In this document: positions 26,996 to 35,461 of the stretch, piece by piece
Position numbering within the stretch: the first letter of the stretch is position 1
Layout: every line of letters starts with the position of its first letter
NCBI RefSeq assembly: GCF_014193675.1
Contig: NZ_BLXZ01000005.1
Span: 310,001 to 374,000, forward strand
DNA: 64,000 nt
Source: Geomonas limicola
Lineage (GTDB): Bacteria > Desulfobacterota > Desulfuromonadia > Geobacterales > Geobacteraceae
Direction of reading: 5' to 3'
Translations under genes and position numbers: made by a program
The notes under the pieces: model-generated
The model's input: the letters and a program-made list of their open reading frames with translations, nothing else
Told to the model about the DNA's origin: nothing
The model's database searches: none

Positions 26996-27020
26996 CGTGG
27001 TACTGTCGTGGTTGCGGAGT

Positions 27021-27251
27021 CTAATCCCCAGGAGGGACCGAGATCAGCACCGTACGTGCGCTCAGATGACGACTGCTCATGAGCAGCAGCGAGAAGAGTA
27101 GCAACAGCCCGAAGAAGAGGACCGAGGTAGCGATACCCCCGGCCAGCGCAAGCAGGCTCGCCAGGATCAACAGGCACCAGATCGGCAGGTTCGCCATGCT
27201 GAGGTTTAGTGCCGAAGCGGTGGTCGGTGCGATGGTCGTCGTATCCTTCAT
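27021..27251 (-). CDS. Small two-helix membrane protein, unknown function
   Basis: 76 residues with two adjacent hydrophobic helices (LPIWCLLILASLLALAGG and SVLFFGLLLLFSLLLMSS). ATG 27251 is chosen because AAGGAG lies 8 bases upstream; an in-frame GTG at 27332 would give 103 residues with a basic N-terminal arm. Not recognised. It converges on the bidirectional terminator shared with the WecA-like gene. Confidence 0.6.
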   Translation of the reverse strand: MKDTTTIAPTTASALNLSMANLPIWCLLILASLLALAGGIATSVLFFGLLLLFSLLLMSSRHLSARTVLISVPPGD

Positions 27252-27654
27252 GGGGTGGCTCCTTGGATTGTGATTGTCCCGGTCCTTCTTCGGCCCGGCG
27301 TGGAAAAACTTGAACAGTTTTTTTAGATCCACGTCACTCGCCCCCTTTTGGAGCAAGTATAACCACCCATTCAAAATGCGCACCTCTTTGGCGCCTTATT
27401 CAGGAATTTCCTAACTGTAGAATAACGCGAATTAAATCTGGCACGGTAGGGTATGCCGAGACTCCGAATGGAGTGAAATGGGCTGTTCGGAACTTGCGCA
27501 GTGTTTAGATGTTGAACAGCGATCGCTGACAATTAGTTTTTCGGCCGGTGCGCTGGGGTTCCGTCCAGGGACCTGAGAGAACCCGCCCCTGTTTTTCTAC
27601 GAAGATCTCCACGTTCTCACCAAACCTCCTCCAGGCCATTTCATAAAACCCGCG

Positions 27655-28350
27655 ACCAGGCTGTTGCCGAGGTGTTCAGGCAGAAATCCTCAAGGTTATG
27701 CTTGTTGGTCCTATTGTTAAGCTGAACCCCTCGCCGGTAAAAGCTATACGTGATCGTCATCAAGCTAAAATCGGCGCTGGTAGGCTGCACGAGGTCGTCC
27801 TTAAACTAAGATTCTCCCGGGTAAGCTGAAAGGGGGCGTCCTTAACCTAGCTTCGCCCGTAGGTAAGCTACCCGGCGTGAAATTAGCCAAGGTGACGCCT
27901 GCGTAAGCTCGCACGGGGTGGAGTTTCGTTTCGCAGGGGCTTAGCTAAGCTAACGCAGGGGAAGATAAGCTAAGTGTGGTGGCAGTTAAGCTAAGTAAGA
28001 TCGTAGTTAAGCTAACTGCGACCGTGTTTAAGCAATACGCGCCTTTCATTTGAGGGAGGAGTCGCGTTGGGTAAGCAAAACCGACCTGGTTTTTCACTAA
28101 GTGAGGGGATCGGAAGAAATATCGTGGGGTGAAAATGCTTATTCTCCGGTTTTTTATGCTGAATCAGGGGACGATTTGGAGCAACGAGGCTCGCATCGGC
28201 TTATCTGCACCTCACGCTCGGCTGTGAAGCGCTTTTTTAAGCTAACATCGAGGCCACTTAGCTTAACGTGACCCTCACATTAGTTAACGCACCCCTTACT
28301 TAAGAATAAGCAGGTCATGAATAGCTTAAATCGGGAAGATTAAAGAAGTA
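27655..28350. repeat. Phased array of TTAAGCTAA-like motifs, period about 20.8 bp
   Basis: A non-coding ~700-bp tract in which a degenerate core near TTAAGCTAA recurs at almost constant spacing. Cores (position of the central GC or its substitute): 27721, 27743, 27764, 27784, 27805, 27825, 27846, 27867, 27886, 27907, 27949, 27969, 27990, 28011, 28032, 28075, 28096, 28137, 28158, 28241, 28261, 28283, 28304, 28324. Steps are 19-22 bp or twice that. The sequence between cores is not conserved. From 28261 onward some cores read in reverse (TTAGCTTAA). The frame is not preserved and no ORF runs through, so it is not a heptad-encoding gene. Alternatives are an operator, iteron or transposase-site array, or a structured RNA. 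Confidence 0.75.
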
Positions 28351-28383
28351 GCTCGGGGAAGGGCGGGGTTCAAAGCCGGGACG

Positions 28384-28432
28384 AAAAAGATCCGGCAGTC
28401 CAGTCCCCTAATCAAGGGGTGGAACTGCCGGA
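28384..28432 (-). terminator. Rho-independent terminator of the 125-residue gene
   Basis: On the - strand a long stem (TCCGGCAGT...ACTGCCGGA with an inner CCCC/GGGG step) is followed by TCTTTTT. It separates the gene at 28497-28874 from the phased array. Confidence 0.85.
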
Positions 28433-28496
28433 GAGAGAGGCATGGAGCAAGAAACTACGAGGGCAGGTGGGGCAGGGGGAGGCAAGGTTCCTGCGG

Positions 28497-28874
28497 CTAG
28501 GTGGCCGGAGCGGGCTTCAGGGTTCTACGCGCACGGGTCTTGGACTTTTTGGTTACCACGCCGGTATTCAGCAACAACTGGATATCGCTTTGGTCGGCAA
28601 AGATCGCCAGGTAGGAGAGGATCTTCTGGATCATGACGTTGAGCGCCTTGCGCGCCTCCTTGCGAGACGCTATGTCGATTCGGTTGCCCGTGATACCCCC
28701 TTCGAAGGAACGGCGGTACCCGTCGTAAGCATTTTGCAACGCGCTCTGCGATCCGAGTTCGTCGCGCCAGCTGTTTTTGAAGATACCCAGGGTGAACAAG
28801 GTCGTTAAAAAGACGTTGCTGTTGGCGAGAATTTTTGCGTCGGTCCCGGTTGTGTCAAACTTGTACGCGTCCAT
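28497..28874 (-). CDS. Unrecognised 125-residue protein
   Basis: Not recognised. ATG 28874 is fixed by a strong AAAGGAGGT ribosome site six bases upstream. The protein begins MDAYKFDTTGTDAKILANSN, has a moderately hydrophobic segment (VFLTTLFTLGIF, ~21-32), a central polar region, a helix-rich part (KEARKALNVMIQKILSYLAIFADQSDIQLLL) and a very basic, Pro/Thr-rich tail (KKSKTRARRTLKPAP). No signal peptide. The basic tail would suit nucleic-acid binding (inference). It has a good ribosome site and its own terminator, so I take it as real. The phased array lies just beyond that terminator. Confidence 0.7.
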   Translation of the reverse strand: MDAYKFDTTGTDAKILANSNVFLTTLFTLGIFKNSWRDELGSQSALQNAYDGYRRSFEGGITGNRIDIASRKEARKALNVMIQKILSYLAIFADQSDIQLLLNTGVVTKKSKTRARRTLKPAPAT

Positions 28875-29350
28875 GACGTACCTCCTTTTAGGTGGGTGTG
28901 AATTTGTATCGTTGGAAACGCCTAATCCAATAACGGTGCCAATTCCCCCGTAAGGCATGCCAGAGCGTCGTAGTGCCGCGGTTTTGTTTATCCTTTACTG
29001 TTTTCTGCCCAGATGGGACACGATGTCTGTTCTACCCTCTGTTGCACCTTGCCTGAACATCTTTTCACCACACGATTGGCTATATGGTTGGAAATAATTA
29101 ACATGCAAGGTTTGAACAGCGTGATCAAGGGTGCTCCACGCTGTCACCCCAGAGGAAAATCAAAGGCGGGGAAACATAAAAAGTGGGATTTGCCACGGAG
29201 CGACCAAGGGCACGAAGAAAGGCGCTGCTCTGGAGCGGTCGCCGGCAGAGAGGAAAGGAGAGGAAAGGAGACGAAACCACCACAACGGGTTCCGGCCCTA
29301 ATGCTAGCGGTACAAGGCGGAGACCAGTCTTGAGGGAGTCTTTCCTCGCT
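28875..29350. other. Gene-poor stretch
   Basis: No supported gene. The only sizable frames are Arg/Lys-rich and lack a ribosome site. Contains purine-rich runs (29160-29290) and leads into the 180-bp tandem repeats. Confidence 0.4.
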
Positions 29351-29900
29351 GTTGGTCTTCCTCTGCGAACCTCTGTGGTGAGCGGGTTAGGTTTGCCAAG
29401 CTATGTGGGAGCAGCTGAGGCTCGAACCTTTGCCCCATCCCCACCCCGCCCCTCCCCTTGAAGGGGAGGGGGAGTTTCTTCGAGCGGATGACTGGCGTTA
29501 ATCAGCCAAGGTTTCAGCGGTTTACTCCGCCGTTGCTCTTCCTTTGCGAACCTCTGTGGTGAGCGGGTTAGGTTTGCCAGGCTATGTGGGAGCAGCTGAG
29601 GCTGGAAGCTTTGCCCATCCCACCCTGGCCCTCCCCTTGAAGGGGAGGGGGAGTCTTTTCGAGCGGATGGCTGGCGTTAATCAGCTAAGGTTCTAGCTGT
29701 TTCCACCGCCGGTGGTTTTCCTTTGCGAACCTTTGTTGGTGAGCGGGTTAGGTTTGCCAAGCTATGTGGGAGCAGCTGAGGCTGGATGCTTTGCCCATCC
29801 CCACCCTGGCCCTCCCCTTGAATGGGAGGGGGAGTTTCTTCGAGCGGATGACTGGCGTTAGCCAGCTAAGGTTTAGCGGTTTCCTCCGCCGTTTGTCCTC
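29351..29900. repeat. Three tandem ~180-bp non-coding repeats plus a degenerate fourth start
   Basis: Units begin at about 29351, 29532 and 29711, with a decayed start of a fourth at 29891. Each carries GTGAGCGGGTTAGGTTTGCC, then GTGGGAGCAGCTGAGGCT, a CTCCCCTTGAAGGGGAG hairpin, GAGCGGATG and ACTGGCGTTA. Units differ by scattered substitutions, so the amplification is not recent. The central hairpin belongs to the dispersed family also found near 32.97 kb. Confidence 0.88.
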
Positions 29901-29941
29901 TGTGAAGCTCTGTGTCCACTGTGGTTAGCTGTTTTGGGTAT

Positions 29942-29977
29942 AAAAAAGGGGGAGGCGGCTGGTGCCGGCTCCCCCTT
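29942..29977 (-). terminator. Rho-independent terminator of the first chemoreceptor gene
   Basis: On the - strand GGGGGAG pairs with CTCCCCC and is followed by six T. Confidence 0.88.
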
Positions 29978-30013
29978 GGCCCCGGCGCACCGGGGCTGGT
30001 ACTGGTTGAACTG

Positions 30014-31609
30014 CTAGAAATGAAACTTGCTGATCTGCTCCCTGAGGCTCCCTGCCAGCTGGTTCAAACGGTCGACGGCCGCCATGGACTCGCGGTTCGC
30101 CTGGGCGGCACCCTGCATGCTGCCGGTGATCTGGTGCACGTTGTTGCTGATCTCGCGACTGGTCGCACTCTGCTCCTCGGCCGCGGTGGCGATCTGCCCG
30201 ATCTGCATGGTCACGGAATTGATCTGGTTCAGGATCTCCTTGAGGCTCGCGCCGGATTTCTCGGCATCTGCGGTGCCGCGATGCACACCCTCGGCGCTCT
30301 CCTGCATGATGACTACGGATCGCGCGGTCTCGGCCTGGATGAAGCGGATGGTGGCCTCGACCTCCTTGGTCGCCTCGGTGGTACGCTCGGCCAGCCGGCG
30401 CACCTCGTCGGCCACCACGGCGAAGCCGCGTCCCTGTTCGCCGGCGCGCGCCGCCTCGATGGCGGCGTTCAGGGCGAGCAGGTTGGTCTGGTCGGCGATG
30501 TCCTGGATGGTGCCGATGATGGCACCGATCTCCTCGGACTTGGCTCCCAACCCGGAGATGCTCTGGTAGGTGGCGTCGACCTTGCCGTTGATGCGCTGCA
30601 TGTCGCGGATGCTGCGCTCCACGTCGGTCACACCCAGGCTCGCCAGCTCGCAGGCGTGCTCGGCGCTGCTCACCGCGCGCTGGCAGGAAAGGGAGATGTC
30701 TGACGAGGTGGCGGCCATCTCTTCGCCGGCCGTCGAGACGGTCACGGTCTGCTCGGCGACGTCCTCGGTGGTCTGGGCCACCCGGCCGGCGCTCGACTTG
30801 AGCTCACCGCTGGCAATGGCCACCTGGTCGCTGCTGTGCGCCACGCTGACCACGATCGCCTGAACCCGCTCGATAAACACGTTGAAGAGCCGGCTCGCTA
30901 CCCCGATTTCGTCGGGGCTCACCTCGAGACGGTGGGTGAGGTCACCGTCACCCTCGGCCACGTTCTCCAGGGTCGCGATCAGCTTGCGCAGCGGCACCAG
31001 TGCCCTTTGCAACACCAGGTAGGCGACCAGGGAGAGTACCCCGGCCAGGACAAAGGAGATGAACATGGCCCAGTTCTCCATGCTGTCGAACACGGCCAGG
31101 TATTCCGACTTCTTCTCGCCCACGAACAACACGCCGATGACCTCGTTCTTGTCGTCCTTGAGGGGGAGGTAGCTCGTGAAGTGCGGCGTACCCAGAATGG
31201 GAGCCTCGCCGGAATAGGGGACGCCGCGGGTGATCACCGGCTCGTAGGCCGGGCCCTGCAGGGTGGTCCCGACGGCACGGCTGCCGTCCCCCTTCTTGAT
31301 GGTGGTTGCGACCCGCACGTCTTTCTGAAATATTGTCGCCTCGCCGCCGAAGAGCTCCTTCATCTTGTCGGCCAGGTCGTTGTTCCCTTGCAGGGGGAGA
31401 TCGCCGGCCATCAGTTTGCCGTTCACGACCCGGATGGGCCCCTTGCTCCCCACCAGCTCACGGAACGCCTTGCTGCGCGAGGTAAGCGAGTTGTTCACTT
31501 GGCGCGCTATTTCCCGCTTGGTCACATGCAGGGTGATGGTCGAGGTGACGAAGGTTGCGGCGAGGACGATGGCGACGTTGGCAGTGAAGATCTTCTTGCT
31601 TATGTTCAT
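30014..31609 (-). CDS. Methyl-accepting chemotaxis protein with Cache-type sensor
   Basis: 531-residue transmembrane chemoreceptor: N-terminal membrane helix (~8-28), periplasmic Cache-like domain (~30-190, including [25 protein letters not shown]), second membrane helix (~200-222), HAMP (~223-280), and a signalling domain whose hairpin tip carries [29 protein letters not shown]. It relays ligand occupancy to CheA/CheW. No C-terminal NWETF-type pentapeptide. ATG 31609 follows AAGGAAG; the upstream in-frame extension is not family-like. A sigma-28-type promoter lies ~100 bases upstream, which fits regulation with flagellar genes. Ligand unknown. Confidence 0.94.
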   Translation of the reverse strand: MNISKKIFTANVAIVLAATFVTSTITLHVTKREIARQVNNSLTSRSKAFRELVGSKGPIRVVNGKLMAGDLPLQGNNDLADKMKELFGGEATIFQKDVRVATTIKKGDGSRAVGTTLQGPAYEPVITRGVPYSGEAPILGTPHFTSYLPLKDDKNEVIGVLFVGEKKSEYLAVFDSMENWAMFISFVLAGVLSLVAYLVLQRALVPLRKLIATLENVAEGDGDLTHRLEVSPDEIGVASRLFNVFIERVQAIVVSVAHSSDQVAIASGELKSSAGRVAQTTEDVAEQTVTVSTAGEEMAATSSDISLSCQRAVSSAEHACELASLGVTDVERSIRDMQRINGKVDATYQSISGLGAKSEEIGAIIGTIQDIADQTNLLALNAAIEAARAGEQGRGFAVVADEVRRLAERTTEATKEVEATIRFIQAETARSVVIMQESAEGVHRGTADAEKSGASLKEILNQINSVTMQIGQIATAAEEQSATSREISNNVHQITGSMQGAAQANRESMAAVDRLNQLAGSLREQISKFHF

Positions 31610-31713
31610 TTCTGCTTCCTTTCGTGGGGGCGCCTTCATTGCGAGCTGAAGCGGAGGCTCGCTGAAGCCGTCTTCCGGAGATCGAGCGGTTTCTACGTCG
31701 TGCTTCAATGAGG

Positions 31714-31740
31714 CTATCGGTTTCTCTGCGGTAATCTTGA
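31714..31740 (-). promoter_or_regulatory. Sigma-28 (FliA) type promoter
   Basis: On the - strand TCAAGATT, 11-base spacer, ACCGATAG: six of eight matches to each half of TAAAGTTT-N11-GCCGATAA with exact spacing. Start of transcription would be near 31707, leaving about 100 bases of leader. Confidence 0.6.
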
Positions 31741-32112
31741 GTCAAAAATACACAAAAGTACCCTTTTTTTCGGTCTTTCCGGAATGATTAATGAGTAAAG
31801 GTTGCCTCAGGGGAAGAGCCGGCTTCCTCCGTCCGTCGCGCAAGGCGTTGTAGGTGAGAGTCGTACGAGTTTGGCCGCCTTTGTCGAGGGAGGGAACCCG
31901 GATGGTGCTGCCCCGGTCATGATGGGGCAGTCGAAAGCTACGATAGGTGTGAAAGGTTCGATCCCTGTGGCTAAAGGGGAGGGGGTGCCGCGTTTTTCTG
32001 GAGCGGCGACACTGTAAATAATCCCGACAGTTGACGGATTCCTTTACATTTATCGGTGTGACGCCGATGACACACTGTGCTGGAACTTACTGAATTCACA
32101 GTTAAAAAACTC
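31741..32112. other. Intergenic region, GC-rich with possible RNA structure
   Basis: No supported gene; a 71-codon frame at 31802-32017 lacks a ribosome site and family likeness. Some self-complementary G/C runs (CTGCCCC/GGGGCAG near 31911-31930), but no riboswitch class I can name. Confidence 0.35.
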
Positions 32113-32128
32113 TGGCAAGTATATTGCT
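32113..32128 (+). promoter_or_regulatory. Sigma-54 promoter of the PEP-CTERM gene
   Basis: TGGCAAG at 32113-32119 and TTGCT at 32124-32128, with exact -24/-12 spacing and both invariant GG and GC pairs. Transcription would start near 32140, 40 bases before the ATG. PEP-CTERM genes in other bacteria are driven by RpoN with the PrsK/PrsR system. Confidence 0.75.
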
Positions 32129-32178
32129 TTATTTATGTCAGGTGATAACGCAGCAGATCGGGTGGCAGCGGAGTATTT

Positions 32179-32817
32179 ATGCGAAAACATCTGATAATCC
32201 TGGTAATGACGATGGCCTGGCTTTTAGCGCTCGGCGTCCCTGCGTCTCTGGCGCTCCCCAACCTGGTTACCAACGGCGGTTTCGAAAACGGCAGTTTTGC
32301 CGGTTGGACGCACTCCGGGAACTCCGGCGCTACCGTGGTCGAATCGACGGTGCTGCACGACGGCAACTTCGCGGCGGCCCTCGGGCCGGTGGGGTCGAAC
32401 GGAACGCTTTCCCAGGTTCTGAACACCATCGTCGGCGATACCTATCAGATTTCCTTCTGGTTCCTGGAACCTAAGAGCGACAAATTCAATCCTTTTCACC
32501 GGTCCGCGCCTGCCGCCAACCTGTTCACCGCGAGTTTCGAGGGTGAGCACCTGCTGACCCGTCGCAACACCAGGAACACTTCCCCCGCCTGGATCGAGTA
32601 CGTGTACGAGATCACCGCGACCTCCACCACCTCGCTGCTGGAGTTCTCCTTCCGGGATGACCCGGGGTACGAGTACCTGGACGAGGTATCGGTCTGCGAC
32701 TTGACCCCGCCGCCCCCCCCGGCTCCCGCACCGGTCCCGGAACCTGGCTCCATGCTGCTCTTGGGTTCGGGTGTCCTGGCCCTGGCGGTCTATACTAAGA
32801 GGCGCCGGGAAAGGTGA
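32179..32817 (+). CDS. PEP-CTERM exported protein
   Basis: 212 residues: signal peptide (cleavage near SLA-LP), a beta-sandwich carbohydrate-binding-like domain (LVTNGGFENGSFAGWTHSG...YEYLDEVSV, ~28-178), a Pro-rich linker, and a C-terminal PEP-CTERM tail: VPEPGSMLLLGSG followed by a hydrophobic helix and KRRRER. The tail is the sorting signal cut by exosortase; such proteins accompany exopolysaccharide production. No exosortase is in the window, so it must be encoded elsewhere. Single gene between a sigma-54 promoter and a terminator. Confidence 0.92.
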   Translation: MRKHLIILVMTMAWLLALGVPASLALPNLVTNGGFENGSFAGWTHSGNSGATVVESTVLHDGNFAAALGPVGSNGTLSQVLNTIVGDTYQISFWFLEPKSDKFNPFHRSAPAANLFTASFEGEHLLTRRNTRNTSPAWIEYVYEITATSTTSLLEFSFRDDPGYEYLDEVSVCDLTPPPPPAPAPVPEPGSMLLLGSGVLALAVYTKRRRER

Positions 32818-32840
32818 CACCGGCACCGGAATGAATGACA

Positions 32841-32877
32841 AGAGGCGACCCCACTAGCGGGGCCGCCTCTTTTTTTC
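32841..32877 (+). terminator. Rho-independent terminator after the PEP-CTERM gene
   Basis: AGAGGCGACCCC pairs with GGGGCCGCCTCT around a short loop, then seven T. Nearly the same hairpin recurs at 33187-33213. Confidence 0.92.
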
Positions 32878-32948
32878 TCTGCCATTCTGCGAGTGCGCCT
32901 CTCACCTGGGGATGACGGGGTTGGATATACGCCGTGCCTGTGTTTGAC

Positions 32949-33110
32949 CCATCCCCACCCCGACCCTCCCCTTGAAGGGGAGGGGGCTTTGGGGCGAGCG
33001 GGACATGGACGTTAATCAGGTTCTCTTTGACTTTCGTCCAGGCGTGGCGGGTGTCACGTGGCAGCCTGGCCCTGTTGGCGTGTGTCGCCTGGCAGCCTGG
33101 GCCCTGTTCC
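32949..33110. repeat. Dispersed hairpin repeat and a short direct duplication
   Basis: A CCTCCCC-TTGAA-GGGGAGG hairpin at 32965-32983 belongs to the dispersed family of the 29.4-29.9 kb units. At 33059-33076 and 33090-33108 the segment TGGCAGCCTGG(G)CCCTGTT is duplicated. No gene. Confidence 0.6.
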
Positions 33111-33180
33111 CCCTTGTGCGACGTGGGGGACGTGCGACGGGCTGTGGCGCTTCGTGGACTGAATGTTGGGGACTCAAAGG

Positions 33181-33221
33181 AAAAAAGAGGCGACCCCGCT
33201 GTGGGGCCGCCTCTTTTTTTT
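33181..33221. terminator. Bidirectional rho-independent terminator
   Basis: AAAAAAGAGGCGACCCC pairs with GGGGCCGCCTCTTTTTTT. It ends the second chemoreceptor gene on the - strand. Confidence 0.93.
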
Positions 33222-33245
33222 GATCTCCGTCGCTGCAACGACAGG

Positions 33246-34823
33246 CTAGGGGAGCTGGAAGCGCTTTACCAGGCCCTGGAGATCCTGGGCCTGCCGCGAG
33301 AGCTGGGCGGCCGCTTCGGCGGTGGCTACGGCGCCGGTTGCGGTCTGGGCCACTACATCGGTAATCTGCTGCACCTTGGTGGTCACCTCGCAGGTGGTCG
33401 CGGTCTGCTCCTCGGCGGCGGTGGCAATCTGGTGGATCTGGTTGGCAACTTCGTTGATCTTGCTCAGGATGTCGTCCAGGGCCTGGCCGGAACGCTGCGA
33501 GGAAACGGCTCCGCGTTCCACCTCGCGCACTCCGTCCTCCATGGCTTTCACCGCCTCGGCGGTTTCGTTCTGGATGGCCCGGATCATCTCGCTGATCTCG
33601 CGGGTCGCCTTGGTGGTGCGCTCGGCCAAGGCCCGCACCTCGTCGGCAACCACGGCAAAACCACGCCCTTGCTCGCCGGCACGGGCCGCCTCGATGGCAG
33701 CGTTCAAGGCGAGCAGGTTGGTCTGGTCCGCGATGTCCTCGATGGTCCCCACGATCTCGCCGATCTGCTGGGAGCGCGAACCGAGAGCCTGGATGGTCTG
33801 GGAGGTCTGGGTGACCCGCTCGGCGATGATGCTCATGCCGGCGATGGTCTCCTGAACCACGCGTGCCCCCGCGCTCGCTGCGTTGGTGGAGTTCTGGGAA
33901 GCGTCGGCCGCCAAGGTGCAGTTGCTGGCAATCTCGGAACTGGTGGCGGACATCTCTTCGCTGGCCGTGGCGACCACTTCGGTCTGGCTCGCCACGCTCT
34001 CGGCACCCTGGGCGATCTGGGCCGAGGTGCCGTGCAACTGGCAGGACGCCTCGGCAATCTCGTTGGAGATCTGCACGGTCTGGGAGATCACCAGGCGCAG
34101 GTTCGTCACCATCTCCGCCATGGCTACCATCAACTGGCCGACTTCGTCGCTGCTCTTGGCTACCACCTGGATGCGCAGGTCACCCTCGGAAAGTGCGTGA
34201 GCCACGCTGACTGCCTCCTTGAGCGGTTTGGTGAGCGCCTTGGAGGCCACCAGCGCGGCCAGAGCGCCGACCACCAAAAGGATCAGTCCCAACCCCACCA
34301 TGACCCCCACATTGCGTGCGAGGACCTGCGAGATGCGGGTGTCGTTCACCGCCAATAGCAGGTAGGCGTTCTGCAGCTGGTCGTTGGCGGTCACATCCAC
34401 CTTGACGGCCAGGTAGCTCAGGGAGCCCGTTTCGAGATAGGCGGTGTCCGTCTTCTGGGCCGGCGGGTGAGCCGCCAGGCGTTTTAGCTGGGGATCCAGC
34501 TTGAGGGACTCGTACCCCTTGGCGGATTTCTGCGCAATGACGGCCAGGTCCCCTTTAGGCGGCTGGACCACCACCGCCACGGCACTGACATCGGCATCGG
34601 TTCCCACCAACTGGCCGAGCACCTTTTCGGCATCTTCCTTGACGCTGTACTGTACTGCGGGCTTGAGCACCTCGGCGGTCATCATGGCGAGGCTGGATCC
34701 CTTGTCCTTGAGGGAGCGGGACCCCAGGGTGCGTACCTCGAGAATGGAGCTGATGGTGAGCGCGACGGTCAGCACCACCGAAATGGCAACGATACACAAC
34801 GTTATCTTGTGGTTTATCTTCAC
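33246..34823 (-). CDS. Methyl-accepting chemotaxis protein
   Basis: 525-residue chemoreceptor: membrane helix (~8-28), periplasmic sensor (~30-185) with [19 protein letters not shown] and [17 protein letters not shown], second helix (~190-212), HAMP (~213-265) and the conserved tip [35 protein letters not shown]. The sensor resembles double-Cache-type folds but I cannot name its ligand. It lies 88 bases downstream of a free periplasmic Cache protein on the same strand, so the pair probably forms one transcription unit and may sense together. Confidence 0.93.
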   Translation of the reverse strand: MKINHKITLCIVAISVVLTVALTISSILEVRTLGSRSLKDKGSSLAMMTAEVLKPAVQYSVKEDAEKVLGQLVGTDADVSAVAVVVQPPKGDLAVIAQKSAKGYESLKLDPQLKRLAAHPPAQKTDTAYLETGSLSYLAVKVDVTANDQLQNAYLLLAVNDTRISQVLARNVGVMVGLGLILLVVGALAALVASKALTKPLKEAVSVAHALSEGDLRIQVVAKSSDEVGQLMVAMAEMVTNLRLVISQTVQISNEIAEASCQLHGTSAQIAQGAESVASQTEVVATASEEMSATSSEIASNCTLAADASQNSTNAASAGARVVQETIAGMSIIAERVTQTSQTIQALGSRSQQIGEIVGTIEDIADQTNLLALNAAIEAARAGEQGRGFAVVADEVRALAERTTKATREISEMIRAIQNETAEAVKAMEDGVREVERGAVSSQRSGQALDDILSKINEVANQIHQIATAAEEQTATTCEVTTKVQQITDVVAQTATGAVATAEAAAQLSRQAQDLQGLVKRFQLP

Positions 34824-34876
34824 GGGCTTCTCCTTTGTTCCTCGGCAGGCTGCGAGCCTTGCTCACCCGGCACCGG

Positions 34877-34905
34877 GGCCCCCGAAGCTGAGGGCTTCGG
34901 GGGCC
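34877..34905. other. Strong intercistronic hairpin without T-run
   Basis: GGCCCCCGAAGC pairs with GCTTCGGGGGCC around TGAGG. It has no U-tract on either strand. It lies between the Cache gene and the chemoreceptor gene and may set their relative expression or protect the upstream message. Confidence 0.6.
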
Positions 34906-34911
34906 TGCGGG

Positions 34912-35382
34912 CTACTTGCCGTAGATGCCGCAGCCGATGACCATGCCATCGACCAGTTCGACGAAGGAGGATTTGTCCAGAATCTTGTTCTTGTCGGCGG
35001 GGTTGTATTCCTTGTAGGTGGTCCAGCCGCTGCCGCTTTTCTGCACCAGTTCGGTCCAGTCGCGCACCCAGTGCTTGCCGTCCGGGTCCTTGTCGTTCCA
35101 GCGGTTTTTGCCGGTCAGCTCGAGACGCACCCCGTGGGCCAACACGGTACCTTTCTCGTCGTAGACGAAGATGTAGAGCCCTTTCTTGGTCCCTTCCTGG
35201 AAGTGGAACTTGCCGGTGGAGCCGCGTACCTCGGAGAAGAATTTCTCCTTACCGTTGGCCTTGTAGAAGCTTACGGCCTGTTTGACCATGGCCTTGGCGT
35301 CTGCCTTGGTGGGCGCCTCGCTCGCGAGGACGGTGGAAGCGGAGAAGACCAGGAGAGTGAAAAGCAGAATCAGATAACGCAT
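34912..35382 (-). CDS. Free-standing periplasmic Cache-domain protein
   Basis: 156 residues with a signal peptide (cleavage near VLA-SE) and a single-Cache domain: FYKANGKEKFFSEV, GLYIFVYDEKGTVLAHG, WVRDWTELVQKSGSGWTTYKEYNP, ending VIGCGIYGK. The same fold usually sits inside chemoreceptors and kinases; here it is a secreted module without transducing domains. It precedes a chemoreceptor gene in the same orientation, so it could bind a small acid and present it to that receptor (inference). ATG 35382 follows AAGGGGG. Confidence 0.85.
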   Translation of the reverse strand: MRYLILLFTLLVFSASTVLASEAPTKADAKAMVKQAVSFYKANGKEKFFSEVRGSTGKFHFQEGTKKGLYIFVYDEKGTVLAHGVRLELTGKNRWNDKDPDGKHWVRDWTELVQKSGSGWTTYKEYNPADKNKILDKSSFVELVDGMVIGCGIYGK

Positions 35383-35433
35383 GTGAAACCCCCTTGTTGA
35401 ATGTGCCGGCACCGGGTGCCTTTGTTGAGTTGC

Positions 35434-35461
35434 AATTCGGCAGAAGGGGTAAAGTGCTTTA
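35434..35461 (-). promoter_or_regulatory. Sigma-28-like promoter for the Cache/chemoreceptor unit
   Basis: On the - strand TAAAG, then GCCGAATT, with 16 bases between TAAA and GCCG (15 in the consensus). It lies 52 bases before the start codon. Less certain than the one at 31714. Confidence 0.4.

Noticed and set aside
27655-28350. CRISPR array
   Set aside because: Repeats are only about 9 bases, degenerate and partly inverted, with ~12-base intervals. CRISPR repeats are 23 bases or longer and nearly identical.
27655-28350. Remnant of a gene encoding heptad repeats (21 bp = 7 codons)
   Set aside because: Steps of 19, 20 and 22 bp break the frame repeatedly, and no frame stays open.
28419-28808. 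A 129-codon + strand frame
   Set aside because: It is the antisense of the 125-residue - strand gene, which has the better ribosome site and a terminator.
29013-29333. A 106-codon + strand frame
   Set aside because: Low-complexity Arg/Lys/Glu composition, no ribosome site, no family likeness.
31802-32017. A 71-codon + strand frame before the PEP-CTERM gene
   Set aside because: No ribosome site and atypical composition; the region is better explained as leader and promoter.
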